NCBI GenBank assembly: GCA_041538025.1
Contig: JBGOEV010000008.1
Span: forward strand, 3,823-67,822
Length of the DNA: 64,000 nucleotides
Source: Thermosaccharophagus gerlachensis
Lineage (GTDB): Bacteria > Armatimonadota > Fervidibacteria > Fervidibacterales > Thermosaccharophagaceae
Reading direction: 5' to 3'
Both the position numbers and the translations under genes were made by a program. Below the pieces are notes generated by a model that saw only the letters and a program-made list of their open reading frames with translations, searched no databases and was not told the DNA's origin. Positions 1 through 8,734 of this stretch are shown here, in pieces; position 1 is the first letter of the stretch, and every line of letters begins with the position of its first letter.

Positions 1-1442
1 CCTTCCAAGATACCACAAGGTTTCACAACGACCTTAAGTTTGTGGGGAGCATTGCTCCACCGCTCAAACTTCCCTGTTGATAGCACATGCAAAGCCCCAT
101 TCTCAACGATTGAGAGTGTGACAAGTGCCTCATTATTCCTTGGTGCACACCTGAACAAATAATGCTTCCCCACACCTTGACACAGAAAAGCAATTCCAGC
201 AGCACCTTTAATGTTTGCGACATTGACCGAGACCTCGTAATCAGACCAGTTCTCCAATCCTGTTGCAAGGTATGCTGATTCACCTTGCCCACTCAAGACG
301 CCACCTTTGATGCTCCATGCGCCACTCCAAACTTCCCAATCGCTCAACGAATGACCCATGAAGCTGTCATAAAAATGCTCCCATGTGCTTACTTCAATAT
401 CGTCAAAGTAAGCTTCATCACAACCCTCAACATAGAGGGCGACTTTGCCCTGAGAGAAGTTAAGAGTCTGAGCATTCAACACTGGCACACCGTCAATTGA
501 GCCTATAAGCGCTTCATCCGTTGCGCATAGGCTTATTGAATACCATATTCCGGGAACGAATCCGATTGGCTTTGACGCGAGCACGCTCACCTTATTATCA
601 ACGCACTGCAAAAGTTCACACTTACCACCGCCAGCTGAGAGGGCGCTCGTCCAGCGCATCAGGATGTAATTTTTTTCGTCCTGATAGAAAGCACATAAGC
701 CGACAGCGTTAGCCAGCGTTGGCTTCACAGCGACGCTCACTTTGTAATTGTCCCAGAACCAGTATCCGAAAACTGCTAACGATGGTTGCTTTGAGCTTGC
801 CCTGAGCGCGAATGCGTTTGCCTTGTAATCTGGGTTGCCAGTTGGTTCGCCTAACCCTGTCAACCTCCATTCGCCTCCAACAAATTCAAACACCCCAACT
901 TCCTGCGATGCCCTCGTGAAGTCATCTCCGTAGTAAATCTCTTCAATTGGTTGGAGACGCAACCGCTCAATTTGAAATGCACCATTTGGCACTGAGCTAT
1001 AAGCTATGCGCCCAGAAACATATTCGCCATCAGATGCTCTCGCCACAACTTTATCGTCACAGATTACAACGATGCGCTTCTGACGACGCTTCACAGCGAT
1101 TTTGACTTGTGGAGCAGTTGGACGATACAGCTGTATAGGCATATCAATCCTCTTCTCACCACTTGGTGTGACCTTGAAGAGAGCCACACCAGCCCTGCTC
1201 AACTTGAGGTAATAGAACCTCTTCTCATCAATGTAGTTGAAGGCGATGTTGAACTGTGCATCTGTTTTCCAATCGTGGGTTGATTTAACTGTGCATGTAA
1301 GTGTGTATTCGGGCTCGCATTCAATGTCGGTTAGGGTGATGCCTTGTATTGCTGCCACCTCGTGCAGGAGAAGCAACACAAACACGATAAGCAATGCTCC
1401 AAAGTGACACATACCAGTGATGGGAAAACAAGACGCACTCAT
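1..1442 (-). CDS. Secreted tandem LamG/concanavalin-like protein (3' end beyond window)
   Basis: An open frame runs without a stop from an ATG at 1442 to the window edge (480 codons plus two bases), so the C-terminus is missing. A GGAG lies about 9 nt before the ATG. The N-terminus has a hydrophobic segment (GALLIVFVLLLLHEVAA) typical of a signal peptide. At least three beta-sandwich-like segments follow; two are introduced by similar phrases, YYGDDFTR near residue 170 and FYDSFMGHSLSDW near residue 355, each followed by W-x-G-x-W-type and 'YEVSV' or 'YKVSV' strands. This layout is typical of LamG/DUF1080 concanavalin-like carbohydrate-binding or glycan-hydrolase domains. Substrate and catalytic role are not visible. 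It is transcribed away from glyQ. Confidence 0.75.
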   Translation of the reverse strand, partial: MSASCFPITGMCHFGALLIVFVLLLLHEVAAIQGITLTDIECEPEYTLTCTVKSTHDWKTDAQFNIAFNYIDEKRFYYLKLSRAGVALFKVTPSGEKRIDMPIQLYRPTAPQVKIAVKRRQKRIVVICDDKVVARASDGEYVSGRIAYSSVPNGAFQIERLRLQPIEEIYYGDDFTRASQEVGVFEFVGGEWRLTGLGEPTGNPDYKANAFALRASSKQPSLAVFGYWFWDNYKVSVAVKPTLANAVGLCAFYQDEKNYILMRWTSALSAGGGKCELLQCVDNKVSVLASKPIGFVPGIWYSISLCATDEALIGSIDGVPVLNAQTLNFSQGKVALYVEGCDEAYFDDIEVSTWEHFYDSFMGHSLSDWEVWSGAWSIKGGVLSGQGESAYLATGLENWSDYEVSVNVANIKGAAGIAFLCQGVGKHYLFRCAPRNNEALVTLSIVENGALHVLSTGKFERWSNAPHKLKVVVKPCGILE

Positions 1443-1632
1443 CGCATTAGCTCCATTTGACACAAAAGAATAGAGAGAACGCCTTCCACCCAACATTGAC
1501 ACCCCCCGAAGGGTGAAAGCGTTGAAAGAGTGCACCTTGGTATCAAACCTATAGTGCTCCTTGCCTTTATCGTTAGACATCGTTTTTGCTCATCTCGTTT
1601 CCGAATATTCATCCTTAGCTGAACTTTGTTCG

Positions 1633-1647
1633 CATTACAATGTAATG
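1633..1647. promoter_or_regulatory. Perfect 15-bp palindrome upstream of glyQ
   Basis: CATTACA-A-TGTAATG is a perfect inverted repeat with a one-base centre, 55 bp upstream of the glyQ ATG in the divergent intergenic region. It contains TACAAT, which could serve as a -10 element, although I see no good -35 at the right distance. It could be a dimeric repressor operator; no regulator can be named. Confidence 0.35.
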
Positions 1648-1701
1648 CAGTGGTGGTTCAATTCACCGAGTAGCTTCAGAAGAAGTTGAGGTGAGGAGCA
1701 A

Positions 1702-2586
1702 ATGACGTTTCAAGAGCTGTTGATGTCTCTGCAGCGCTTCTGGGCTGAGAAGGGTTGCCTTATCCTTCAACCTTTTGACATGGAAGTTGGTGCTGGGACA
1801 ATGCACCCTGCGACTGCTCTTCGCTGTCTTGGTCCAGAACCTTGGAGGGCAGCTTATGTCCAGCCATCGCGTCGCCCAACGGATGGGAGATATGGTGAGA
1901 ACCCAAACAGGTTGCAACACTACTACCAATTCCAAGTTGTGATAAAGCCATCACCAGATGACATACAGGACATCTACTTAAGCAGCCTCCAGTATTTGGG
2001 AATTGACCCAGAGATGCATGACATACGCTTCGTTGAGGACGATTGGGAATCACCAACACTTGGTGCTGCTGGGATAGGTTGGGAAGTTTGGCTCGACGGA
2101 ATGGAAATAACCCAGTTCACATACTTCCAACAGATGGGCGGTATTGAGCTTAACCCGATCACCGTTGAAATAACATATGGACCCGAAAGGATAGCGATGT
2201 TCCTTCAAGGTGTAAACAGCGTCTTTGAGCTTGAATGGGCTAACGGGATAACATATGGAGAACTCCATCACCGCTTTGAGGTTGAAGGCTCAAAATACAA
2301 CTTTGAGCTTGCTGACACTGACATGCTCTTCAAACTTTTTGAGATGTTTGAGCGTGAGAGTGAGAGGATAATTTCACATGGGCTCGTTCAGCCTGCGTTT
2401 GAGTATTGCCTCAAATGCTCACACATCTTTAACCTGCTTGATGCTCGTGGTGTTTTGAGCGTCGTAGAGAGAACAAAATACATAGCCAGAGTCAGAAGGC
2501 TCGCAAAAGCGTGTTGCGAAGCCTACATTAAGCAACGCGAGGAAGCTGGCTTTCCACTGCTTGAGAAAACCACAAGCACAAAGTGA
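1702..2586 (+). CDS. glyQ: Glycine--tRNA ligase alpha subunit
   Basis: Alpha subunit of the alpha2beta2 bacterial glycyl-tRNA synthetase, which forms glycyl-adenylate and charges tRNA-Gly in the cytoplasm. The 294-residue product is the usual length and starts TFQELLMSLQRFWAEKGC, followed by the highly conserved GAGTMHPATALRCLGPEPW and YVQPSRRPTDGRYGENPNR blocks of the class II core. The ATG follows GAGGTGAGGAG. The beta subunit gene (glyS) is not adjacent: the next gene is an unrelated oxidoreductase, so the two subunits must be encoded apart in this genome, unless glyS lies outside this window. Confidence 0.97.
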   Translation: MTFQELLMSLQRFWAEKGCLILQPFDMEVGAGTMHPATALRCLGPEPWRAAYVQPSRRPTDGRYGENPNRLQHYYQFQVVIKPSPDDIQDIYLSSLQYLGIDPEMHDIRFVEDDWESPTLGAAGIGWEVWLDGMEITQFTYFQQMGGIELNPITVEITYGPERIAMFLQGVNSVFELEWANGITYGELHHRFEVEGSKYNFELADTDMLFKLFEMFERESERIISHGLVQPAFEYCLKCSHIFNLLDARGVLSVVERTKYIARVRRLAKACCEAYIKQREEAGFPLLEKTTSTK

Positions 2587-2698
2587 GCGCTTACATGCAA
2601 TACGCACACTGCTATCAGTGTTGCTTAAGCAACCACTTAATGCTAAGCTTGTTTCAAAGGGGACGGGAAGCAAACATGTAATAAGGAAGTGGTGAGTG

Positions 2699-3997
2699 AT
2701 GGATAGCAAAGTGAAAAACATCTCACGTCGCCAATTCATTAGTGGGCTTGGTGGTGCCATAGCTACACTTGCAGTGCCAACAATAGTGCCAGCACAGGTC
2801 CTCGGAAAACGCACAGGTAATGTTGCACCAAGCGATGTTAGCCTTAGGGCTGTTATTGGCGTTGGAGGAATGGGGACAGGTCACCTTAGGGGCTTGCTTA
2901 AACGCAAGGATGTGCGTGTAGTTGCAGTTTGCGATGTGGACAAAAATCACCTCGCAAGAGCACTCAAGATAGCCGAGGAGGCAGGCGTGAAATGTGATGG
3001 CTATACAGACTACCGCTACATCTTGGATAGAGCAGATGTTGATGTGGTCTACATAGCCACACCGCCACATTGGCATGCCTTGCAGTGCATACACGCAGCA
3101 CAAGCTGGCAAAGACATCTACTGCGAGAAACCTATGACAAGATTCATCTACGAAGGGCGTGTCGTAGCAGATACTGTTAAGAGACATGGCGTCATATTCC
3201 ACATAGGCACATTTGGGAGGTATGGAGCAAGGATATGGCGTAAGCTTATAATGAGTGGGCTTTTGGGCAAGCCACTCGTTATAACGATGAACCATCACAA
3301 ATACAACTGGAAGGTGCGCCAATGGAGTGGTAGAATTGACCTTCAACCACAGCCAGTTCCACCGCACCTTGATTGGGACATGTGGCTTGGTCCAGCACCA
3401 TATAAGCCATATCATCCACACCGCTGTCATGGTAGCTTCCGTGGTTACTGGGATTATGATGGTGGTGGCTTTACTGACATGGGTTCTCACTACTTTGATC
3501 CGATACTGTATATGCTCGGCTTTGACGAAAACTGTCCAGGTCCAGTTGAGGTTGAAGCTGAGGCTGAGTTCCCAGCTCACCCAGATGCTGTGCGCTTGTG
3601 GGGTAAGATAACTTACAAGTTCGCAGATGGCACGATAATAAGGTGCGTAAGCGGTGAGTGGGGAACACCAGACCCACCTGATGTTCCTTGGATTGAAGGT
3701 CCAAAAGGGAAAGTGTTCAACGATGGACGAACAGACCCACCAGACTTGCTGAAACAGCTTGACAGCTATCCAGATCCAGAGCCACTCGTTGACTTTGAAA
3801 CTGCATTGAAGACAAGAAAGCAACCCGGAGGGAATGCCGAAGTCTCGCATCGCGTCTCAACGATACTGCATATAGGGAACATCGCTATAAGGGTTGGAAG
3901 GAAAGTTGTCTGGGACCCTGTTAAAGAGCAATTCATTGGGGACGATGAGGCTAATAGGTTCGTCAACATACCTTACAGAGCTCCTTGGCATCTTTGA
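2699..3997 (+). CDS. Secreted Gfo/Idh/MocA-family oxidoreductase
   Basis: NAD(P)-dependent dehydrogenase-fold protein of the Gfo/Idh/MocA family, which usually acts on sugars or inositols. The N-terminus carries a twin-arginine-like signal (SRRQFISGLGGAIATLAVP), suggesting folded export to the periplasm. The Rossmann fold follows (AVIGVGGMGTGHLRG), then the ATPPHWHALQCIHAA block and the catalytic-lysine motif CEKPM. The C-terminal half has GGFTDMGSHYFDP, consistent with the substrate domain. ATG at 2699 is preferred; an in-frame GTG lies one codon upstream (2696). It is the first of four family members in the window and resembles the one at 24191 in having an exported N-terminus. Its substrate is unknown. 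Confidence 0.9.
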   Translation: MDSKVKNISRRQFISGLGGAIATLAVPTIVPAQVLGKRTGNVAPSDVSLRAVIGVGGMGTGHLRGLLKRKDVRVVAVCDVDKNHLARALKIAEEAGVKCDGYTDYRYILDRADVDVVYIATPPHWHALQCIHAAQAGKDIYCEKPMTRFIYEGRVVADTVKRHGVIFHIGTFGRYGARIWRKLIMSGLLGKPLVITMNHHKYNWKVRQWSGRIDLQPQPVPPHLDWDMWLGPAPYKPYHPHRCHGSFRGYWDYDGGGFTDMGSHYFDPILYMLGFDENCPGPVEVEAEAEFPAHPDAVRLWGKITYKFADGTIIRCVSGEWGTPDPPDVPWIEGPKGKVFNDGRTDPPDLLKQLDSYPDPEPLVDFETALKTRKQPGGNAEVSHRVSTILHIGNIAIRVGRKVVWDPVKEQFIGDDEANRFVNIPYRAPWHL

Positions 3998-4027
3998 TGA
4001 CATAACCAATCCAAGGAGGCGATAAGG

Positions 4028-6115
4028 GTGAGGAGAGAGTGGGTAGCGCTTCTCTTTGTTTTTGTGTTGCCGTTGGCACAGCAATGCATGACGACAGCTG
4101 GTGAGCCGAAAGAACCACAGGTGAAGCAAGAAGTGATTGAAAGCATAATCAAGGACATCGTTTCGGAAGACCAGAAGGTTCGCATGAAAGCATTTGAGAG
4201 GCTACGAGAGCTTGGGATGGATGGTGTTAAGCAACTTGTTGAGATGATGCCGAAGCTCGGAGAGGGAAAGGATGGTGGTGTTAGGTTTGCGGTGCACGGT
4301 CTTGCTATGACATTCACCGCGAAGGGGATGGAGAAGGAAAGGAAGGAGTTGAGCATGACGCTCTGCAACTTGCTCAAAACTGACCTCCCCAATTGGGTTA
4401 AGCGTTTCCTCATTGAGCAACTGCAAATAGTTGGCGGTGACGAAGCGGTAGAAACGCTATCAACTTTTCTGTCCGATGAAGAGCTTGCCGAGAGTAGCAG
4501 GCAAGCGCTTTGTGCAAATCCATCTGAAACTGCTTTGAGTGCATTACGAGATTGGCTCCCTAAAGCGAAGGGAAACATCCGCATCGGTATAATTAACGCC
4601 CTCGGTGAGAGAAGGGATGGAAAGGCAGTCAAGCTTTTGTTGAATGAAGCGCTGAGTAAAGATGCAGATGTGCGTTGCGCAGCGCTTCAGGCACTGGGTA
4701 AGATAGGAGATCCAATCGCAATTGACGCCATCCTTTTGGGGTTAAAGGACGCCAACGGTAGGGTTGTGCGTAGCGCCTTTTCTGCATTGCTTATGCTTTA
4801 CGAGCATTTGCTCGCCTCGGGGCGAAAGAAAGAGGCACTGAGAGCTGGCATAGAGGCACTTAAGTCTGCAAAAGATTCAAGGCAAAGAAGAGCGTTGCTT
4901 TTGCACATAACAAAGATAGCCGACATTGGGGCGATTGGTGCTATCGCAACTTGCCTGAACGACAAAGATCCATTTGTGCGTTCTTTAGCGATGGAATGCT
5001 TGAGCGGGATGGAAGGGGAAGAAGCAAGCGCTGAGCTCGCAAAGTTGATGGAAACAGCTGATGATGTGACTCGCTCAAGGCTTGTGCTTATTTTGGGGAA
5101 GCGCAAAGACAAGGTCGCAATGAAAGTGTTGAACGAAGCATTGCAGGATAAAAGCGATGCGGTAAAAGTAGCGAGCATGCAAGCACTCGGGAAACTCGGG
5201 GAGGCTTCAGAAGAGTTGCTACTCAAAGCAGCTACATCGGGAGTTGACGAGATCCATGAGACAGCGCTCAAGGCTTACATCGCACTTGCCAACAAGAAGC
5301 TTGAGAAAGGTGACAGAGAAGGCGCTGTAAAGATGTTTGTCATAGCAGCAAGGACTTCTCGCACCGTTGAACTTGTTAGGGAAGCGTTAAGTGGGCTCGC
5401 AAAAGCACCAAGTGAGGAAGCAATTAGAATCATTGAGGAGTTGCTTGAAGAACCACGGTTGAAGGAAGATGCTACTCGTGCTTATTTTGCAGTTGCTGTA
5501 TCGCTTGCTGATGCTGGGAAGAGAGACGAAGCTTTGCAAATGCTTTTCAGGCTCGCTGCAATGAGCACTCCAAGAACACTATCAGAGGCTGTTTTTTCCA
5601 AGCTGCGCCAACTCAACCCTGAAGTTGATGTTTCATCTGCACGAGGCTTTGTAACATCGTGGTGGCTCATCGGTCCGTTCAAGGGCACGGATATTGATGC
5701 GGTATTGCCACCAGAGAAGGAAGTGAATTTGGAAGCGCCAGTCAAGTTTGACGGTGTTGAGCTTAGATGGTTTAAGCATCACACGAAAGATATTGATGGC
5801 TTCGTCAACCTTTATGAACTGCTTAAGCCGAATGAAAATGTGAGCGCCTTCATGTATGCCGAGATTGAGGTTGAGAAAGATATGGATGCACTTTTCAAGC
5901 TCGGGAGCGACGACAGCTTAAAATGTTGGTTAAATGGAAAGCTCGTTCACCGCTACGCAGGGACTCGAGCTGTTGACCAGGAAGTTGTAAAGGTGCGCTT
6001 GCAAGCTGGCTTGAACAGGATACTGCTGAAAGTGGTCAACTTCGGTGGTGGTTGGTGGGCCACACTGCGCATAACCGATATTGACGGGCGCCCAATTAAG
6101 TTCAAGCAGAAGTGA
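4028..6115 (+). CDS. Secreted HEAT-repeat protein with C-terminal beta-sandwich domain
   Basis: A 695-residue exported protein of unknown function. A GTG start follows a strong AAGGAGG with 8-nt spacing. The first about 25 residues form a signal peptide (VALLFVFVLPLAQQC). Residues about 35-520 are helical HEAT-like repeats of roughly 30-35 residues (for example DADVRCAALQALGKIGDPIA and SDAVKVASMQALGKLGEAS), which serve as protein-binding scaffolds. From about residue 535 there is a different domain (WWLIGPFKGTDIDAVLPPE, then SDDSLKCWLNGKLVH and LQAGLNRILLKVVN), a beta-sandwich module often found at the end of secreted sugar-degrading enzymes. It lies 30 bp after the Gfo/Idh/MocA gene and may be co-transcribed with it. 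Confidence 0.85.
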   Translation: MRREWVALLFVFVLPLAQQCMTTAGEPKEPQVKQEVIESIIKDIVSEDQKVRMKAFERLRELGMDGVKQLVEMMPKLGEGKDGGVRFAVHGLAMTFTAKGMEKERKELSMTLCNLLKTDLPNWVKRFLIEQLQIVGGDEAVETLSTFLSDEELAESSRQALCANPSETALSALRDWLPKAKGNIRIGIINALGERRDGKAVKLLLNEALSKDADVRCAALQALGKIGDPIAIDAILLGLKDANGRVVRSAFSALLMLYEHLLASGRKKEALRAGIEALKSAKDSRQRRALLLHITKIADIGAIGAIATCLNDKDPFVRSLAMECLSGMEGEEASAELAKLMETADDVTRSRLVLILGKRKDKVAMKVLNEALQDKSDAVKVASMQALGKLGEASEELLLKAATSGVDEIHETALKAYIALANKKLEKGDREGAVKMFVIAARTSRTVELVREALSGLAKAPSEEAIRIIEELLEEPRLKEDATRAYFAVAVSLADAGKRDEALQMLFRLAAMSTPRTLSEAVFSKLRQLNPEVDVSSARGFVTSWWLIGPFKGTDIDAVLPPEKEVNLEAPVKFDGVELRWFKHHTKDIDGFVNLYELLKPNENVSAFMYAEIEVEKDMDALFKLGSDDSLKCWLNGKLVHRYAGTRAVDQEVVKVRLQAGLNRILLKVVNFGGGWWATLRITDIDGRPIKFKQK

Positions 6116-6256
6116 GGAGCTCACTCACCTACACCTCACAAGGATGTTCTTTCATCGTTTTGCGGAGAACCTCTCCACGCAACCAAGGTGATATAGCTGT
6201 GTCAGCTAATTTGATAAGCGTTGAGGCACCTATCTTTCATCTGGAGTTGATTAGTG

Positions 6257-7477
6257 ATGCGTAAGAGGGTAGTTGTGACAGGGATGGGAGCGATAACATG
6301 TCTTGGATACGGTGTTAAGGCTTTATGGGAGGGTCTAATTGAGGGGAGGAGTGGCATATCAAGAATAACTCGTTTTGACCCAACTGGGCTTAGGAACGAG
6401 CAAGCTGGCGAGGTCAAAGAGGAAGTGTTGCTTAGTGCGCCGTTGCCTGATGAGGACATTGATGAAGCAACGCTTTTTGCTTACCTTGCATGCCTTGAGG
6501 CTGTGAACGATGCAGGCTTGCTTGAACTAAGTGATGAAGAACGCTTAAAGGTCGGGCTTGTCTTCTCCACCAACTTCGGTGGAGCAAGCCGTTGGGAAGA
6601 GTTCGCTTCACAATGGCTTTCTGGTGAGCAAATTGATGCTGTTTTGTTTGAGCAGTTTGAGTTTGACTTCCCGACTCGCTATGTAGCTCACAAGTTCGGC
6701 TTCTTCGGACCCTCAATCACGCTCTCCAATTCATGCTCCTCTGGAACGAGTGCGATAGGCGTCGCTATAGACTTGATCAGGTCTGGCATATCCGATGTAG
6801 TGATAGCCGAGGGTCATGATATGCTCTCCAAATTTGCGCTTGGCGGTTTGAGCATACTCGGCACGATAACACCAGAGATGATACGCCCATTTGATAAGAG
6901 GCGTAGCGGGACAATATTCGGTGAGGGTGCAGGCGCACTCGTGCTTGAATCTGAAGAACATGCGAGGCGAAGGGGAGCAAAGATCTACGCTGAAGCAATG
7001 GGATACGCACTTAACAGCAATGCCTACCATTTAACTGCACCCGGGAAAGGTGGAGAAGGGATGATACGAGTCATCATGGGAGCACTTAAAGATGCCCAAG
7101 TTGCACCACAACAAGTTGACTACATTAATGCACATGGCACCGGGACACAACTTCATGATCCTGAGGAAACATTCGCCATAAAATCTGTGCTTGGCAGTAG
7201 GGCATATGAAATACCCGTTAGCTCAATTAAAGCTGCAGTTGGACATGTAATGGCTGGTGCTGGAAGCGTTGAGGCAATAGCTACGATAAAGGCGATCAAT
7301 GAAGGCATTGTCCCGCCAACGCTGAATTATGAAGAGCCAGATCCAGAATGTGACCTTGATTATGTGCCCAACAAAGCAAGGGAACATAAGGTCAACATCG
7401 CCATATCAATATCAGCAGGCATAGGTGGAAACAATAGCGCTCTCGTCCTTGCTCGTTACAATGGTGGTGAAAAATGA
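6257..7477 (+). CDS. 3-oxoacyl-ACP synthase (FabF/KS-alpha type)
   Basis: A condensing enzyme that joins malonyl-ACP to an acyl chain in fatty acid or type II polyketide synthesis. All three catalytic residues are present, counted from the ATG at 6257: Cys160 in SNSCSSGTSAIG, His293 in NAHGTGT and His330 in AAVGHVMAGAG. Length (406) is normal for FabF. A GTG lies one codon upstream (6254). It is followed after 15 bp by a second ketosynthase-fold gene that has lost these residues, so the pair resembles the KS-alpha/chain-length-factor arrangement of type II polyketide systems rather than housekeeping fabF, which normally sits next to acpP. No acyl carrier protein or ketoreductase is seen nearby. 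Confidence 0.9.
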   Translation: MRKRVVVTGMGAITCLGYGVKALWEGLIEGRSGISRITRFDPTGLRNEQAGEVKEEVLLSAPLPDEDIDEATLFAYLACLEAVNDAGLLELSDEERLKVGLVFSTNFGGASRWEEFASQWLSGEQIDAVLFEQFEFDFPTRYVAHKFGFFGPSITLSNSCSSGTSAIGVAIDLIRSGISDVVIAEGHDMLSKFALGGLSILGTITPEMIRPFDKRRSGTIFGEGAGALVLESEEHARRRGAKIYAEAMGYALNSNAYHLTAPGKGGEGMIRVIMGALKDAQVAPQQVDYINAHGTGTQLHDPEETFAIKSVLGSRAYEIPVSSIKAAVGHVMAGAGSVEAIATIKAINEGIVPPTLNYEEPDPECDLDYVPNKAREHKVNIAISISAGIGGNNSALVLARYNGGEK

Positions 7478-7492
7478 AGGTGAGGTGGTTAG

Positions 7493-8701
7493 ATGCACAG
7501 GGTGGCAATAACGGGTGTTGGCATAGTGACAGCCATCGGTGTTGGAGTTGAGGAATTCTCTCATGCTCTAATGGCGTGCAAATGCGGTGCAGTGGAATTG
7601 CAAGAGGAGTTTGTAAAACCATTGCGTAGCAAAACTGCATACCGTATCGCAACCCCAATGGAGCAACTGTTGCCAACACAAAAAGCATACATTGACAGAT
7701 GCTCCGCACTTACACTCGCAAGTTGTTGGCTTGCCCTCAATGACGCACGGCTTGTGGTAACTGATGAGGTGGCACCAAATCTTGGAATATGCCACGGGAC
7801 CGCATACGGATGCCAAGACAGCATGCTCATCTTCTGGGAACGCATAATGAAGCGAGGCTTCAGGTATGCAAGTTCAATAATGTTTACACACGCCTACATG
7901 AACACTCCCATCAGCCTTGCAGCAATCGAATTCAACCTTAAAGGTTATCATTGCTGTTACAGCGCTGGGATGGTATCTGGGATGCAAGCAGTAGTAGGTG
8001 GCACGATGGCATTACAACGCTCGTTATCAAAGCGCTTGCTCGCTGGTGGCTCAGAGGCTTTCTCCGCACTACCATTCATGGCTAACTACGATGGTGGCGA
8101 GCTTTCACCACGCGATGAAGGGATTGAACAAATGCGCCCTTTTGATAACTCAAGGAATGGCTGGGTTATGGGTGAGGGTGCATGCATGCTTTTGCTTGAA
8201 ACCGAGGAGGCAGCTTTGGAGAGAGATGCCGATGTGCATGCATACATTTCTGGTGTGGGCATAGCTATGTCACGCAGTGTAAATGTTGATGACATGGCAG
8301 ACGCTATCTATGAGAGCATGGCAAAGTCATTGAGTGCTGCTCACATTGAGCCAAGTGAGATCGGCTGGATTTGCGCTTCTGCCAACGGTTCACCAGTGAT
8401 TGATGAGGCAGAGGCTTTAGCCATATTGAGGCTTTATGAAGGTCGTGAAAATGTCCCTGTAAGCTCAATCAAGGCTGCAGTCGGAGAAACAATTGGTGCC
8501 TCAGGTCCTATCAACATATGCGCAGCTATAGCTTCTTTCAAGACAAAATCAATCCCGCCAACGCTTTTCTCATCTGAACCATGCATGGATGTGCGAATTG
8601 TGACAGGAAAGCCAATGAGTTGGGATGCAGCGAAGCCTGTGCTCGTTAACTGCGTTGATAAAGACGGAATGGCAATAAGCGTCATCATAGCTCCACCATA
8701 G
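7493..8701 (+). CDS. Inactive ketosynthase homologue (chain-length-factor-like, KS-beta)
   Basis: A thiolase-fold beta-ketoacyl synthase of 402 residues paired with the preceding active enzyme. A gapless alignment to that neighbour around the nucleophile elbow places Met160 at the catalytic cysteine (local sequence MVSGMQAVV). The first catalytic histidine aligns with Ser296 (CASANGS) and the second with Glu332 (AAVGETIGASG). All three catalytic positions are therefore substituted, as expected for a non-catalytic partner that shapes chain length in a heterodimer. The fold signature PFDNSRNGWVMGEGACML is kept. Start ATG follows GAAGGTGAGGTGG. Product and carrier partner are unknown. Confidence 0.8.
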   Translation: MHRVAITGVGIVTAIGVGVEEFSHALMACKCGAVELQEEFVKPLRSKTAYRIATPMEQLLPTQKAYIDRCSALTLASCWLALNDARLVVTDEVAPNLGICHGTAYGCQDSMLIFWERIMKRGFRYASSIMFTHAYMNTPISLAAIEFNLKGYHCCYSAGMVSGMQAVVGGTMALQRSLSKRLLAGGSEAFSALPFMANYDGGELSPRDEGIEQMRPFDNSRNGWVMGEGACMLLLETEEAALERDADVHAYISGVGIAMSRSVNVDDMADAIYESMAKSLSAAHIEPSEIGWICASANGSPVIDEAEALAILRLYEGRENVPVSSIKAAVGETIGASGPINICAAIASFKTKSIPPTLFSSEPCMDVRIVTGKPMSWDAAKPVLVNCVDKDGMAISVIIAPP

Positions 8702-8734
8702 AGCGACAACAAGTGGTGAGGAGAGCTTTCGGGA

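Noticed and set aside
2723..3850. A 375-codon minus-strand ORF inside the first Gfo/Idh/MocA gene
   Set aside because: It is the reverse-strand shadow of a clear dehydrogenase gene; its translation has no family motifs and is rich in Cys, Trp and Tyr.
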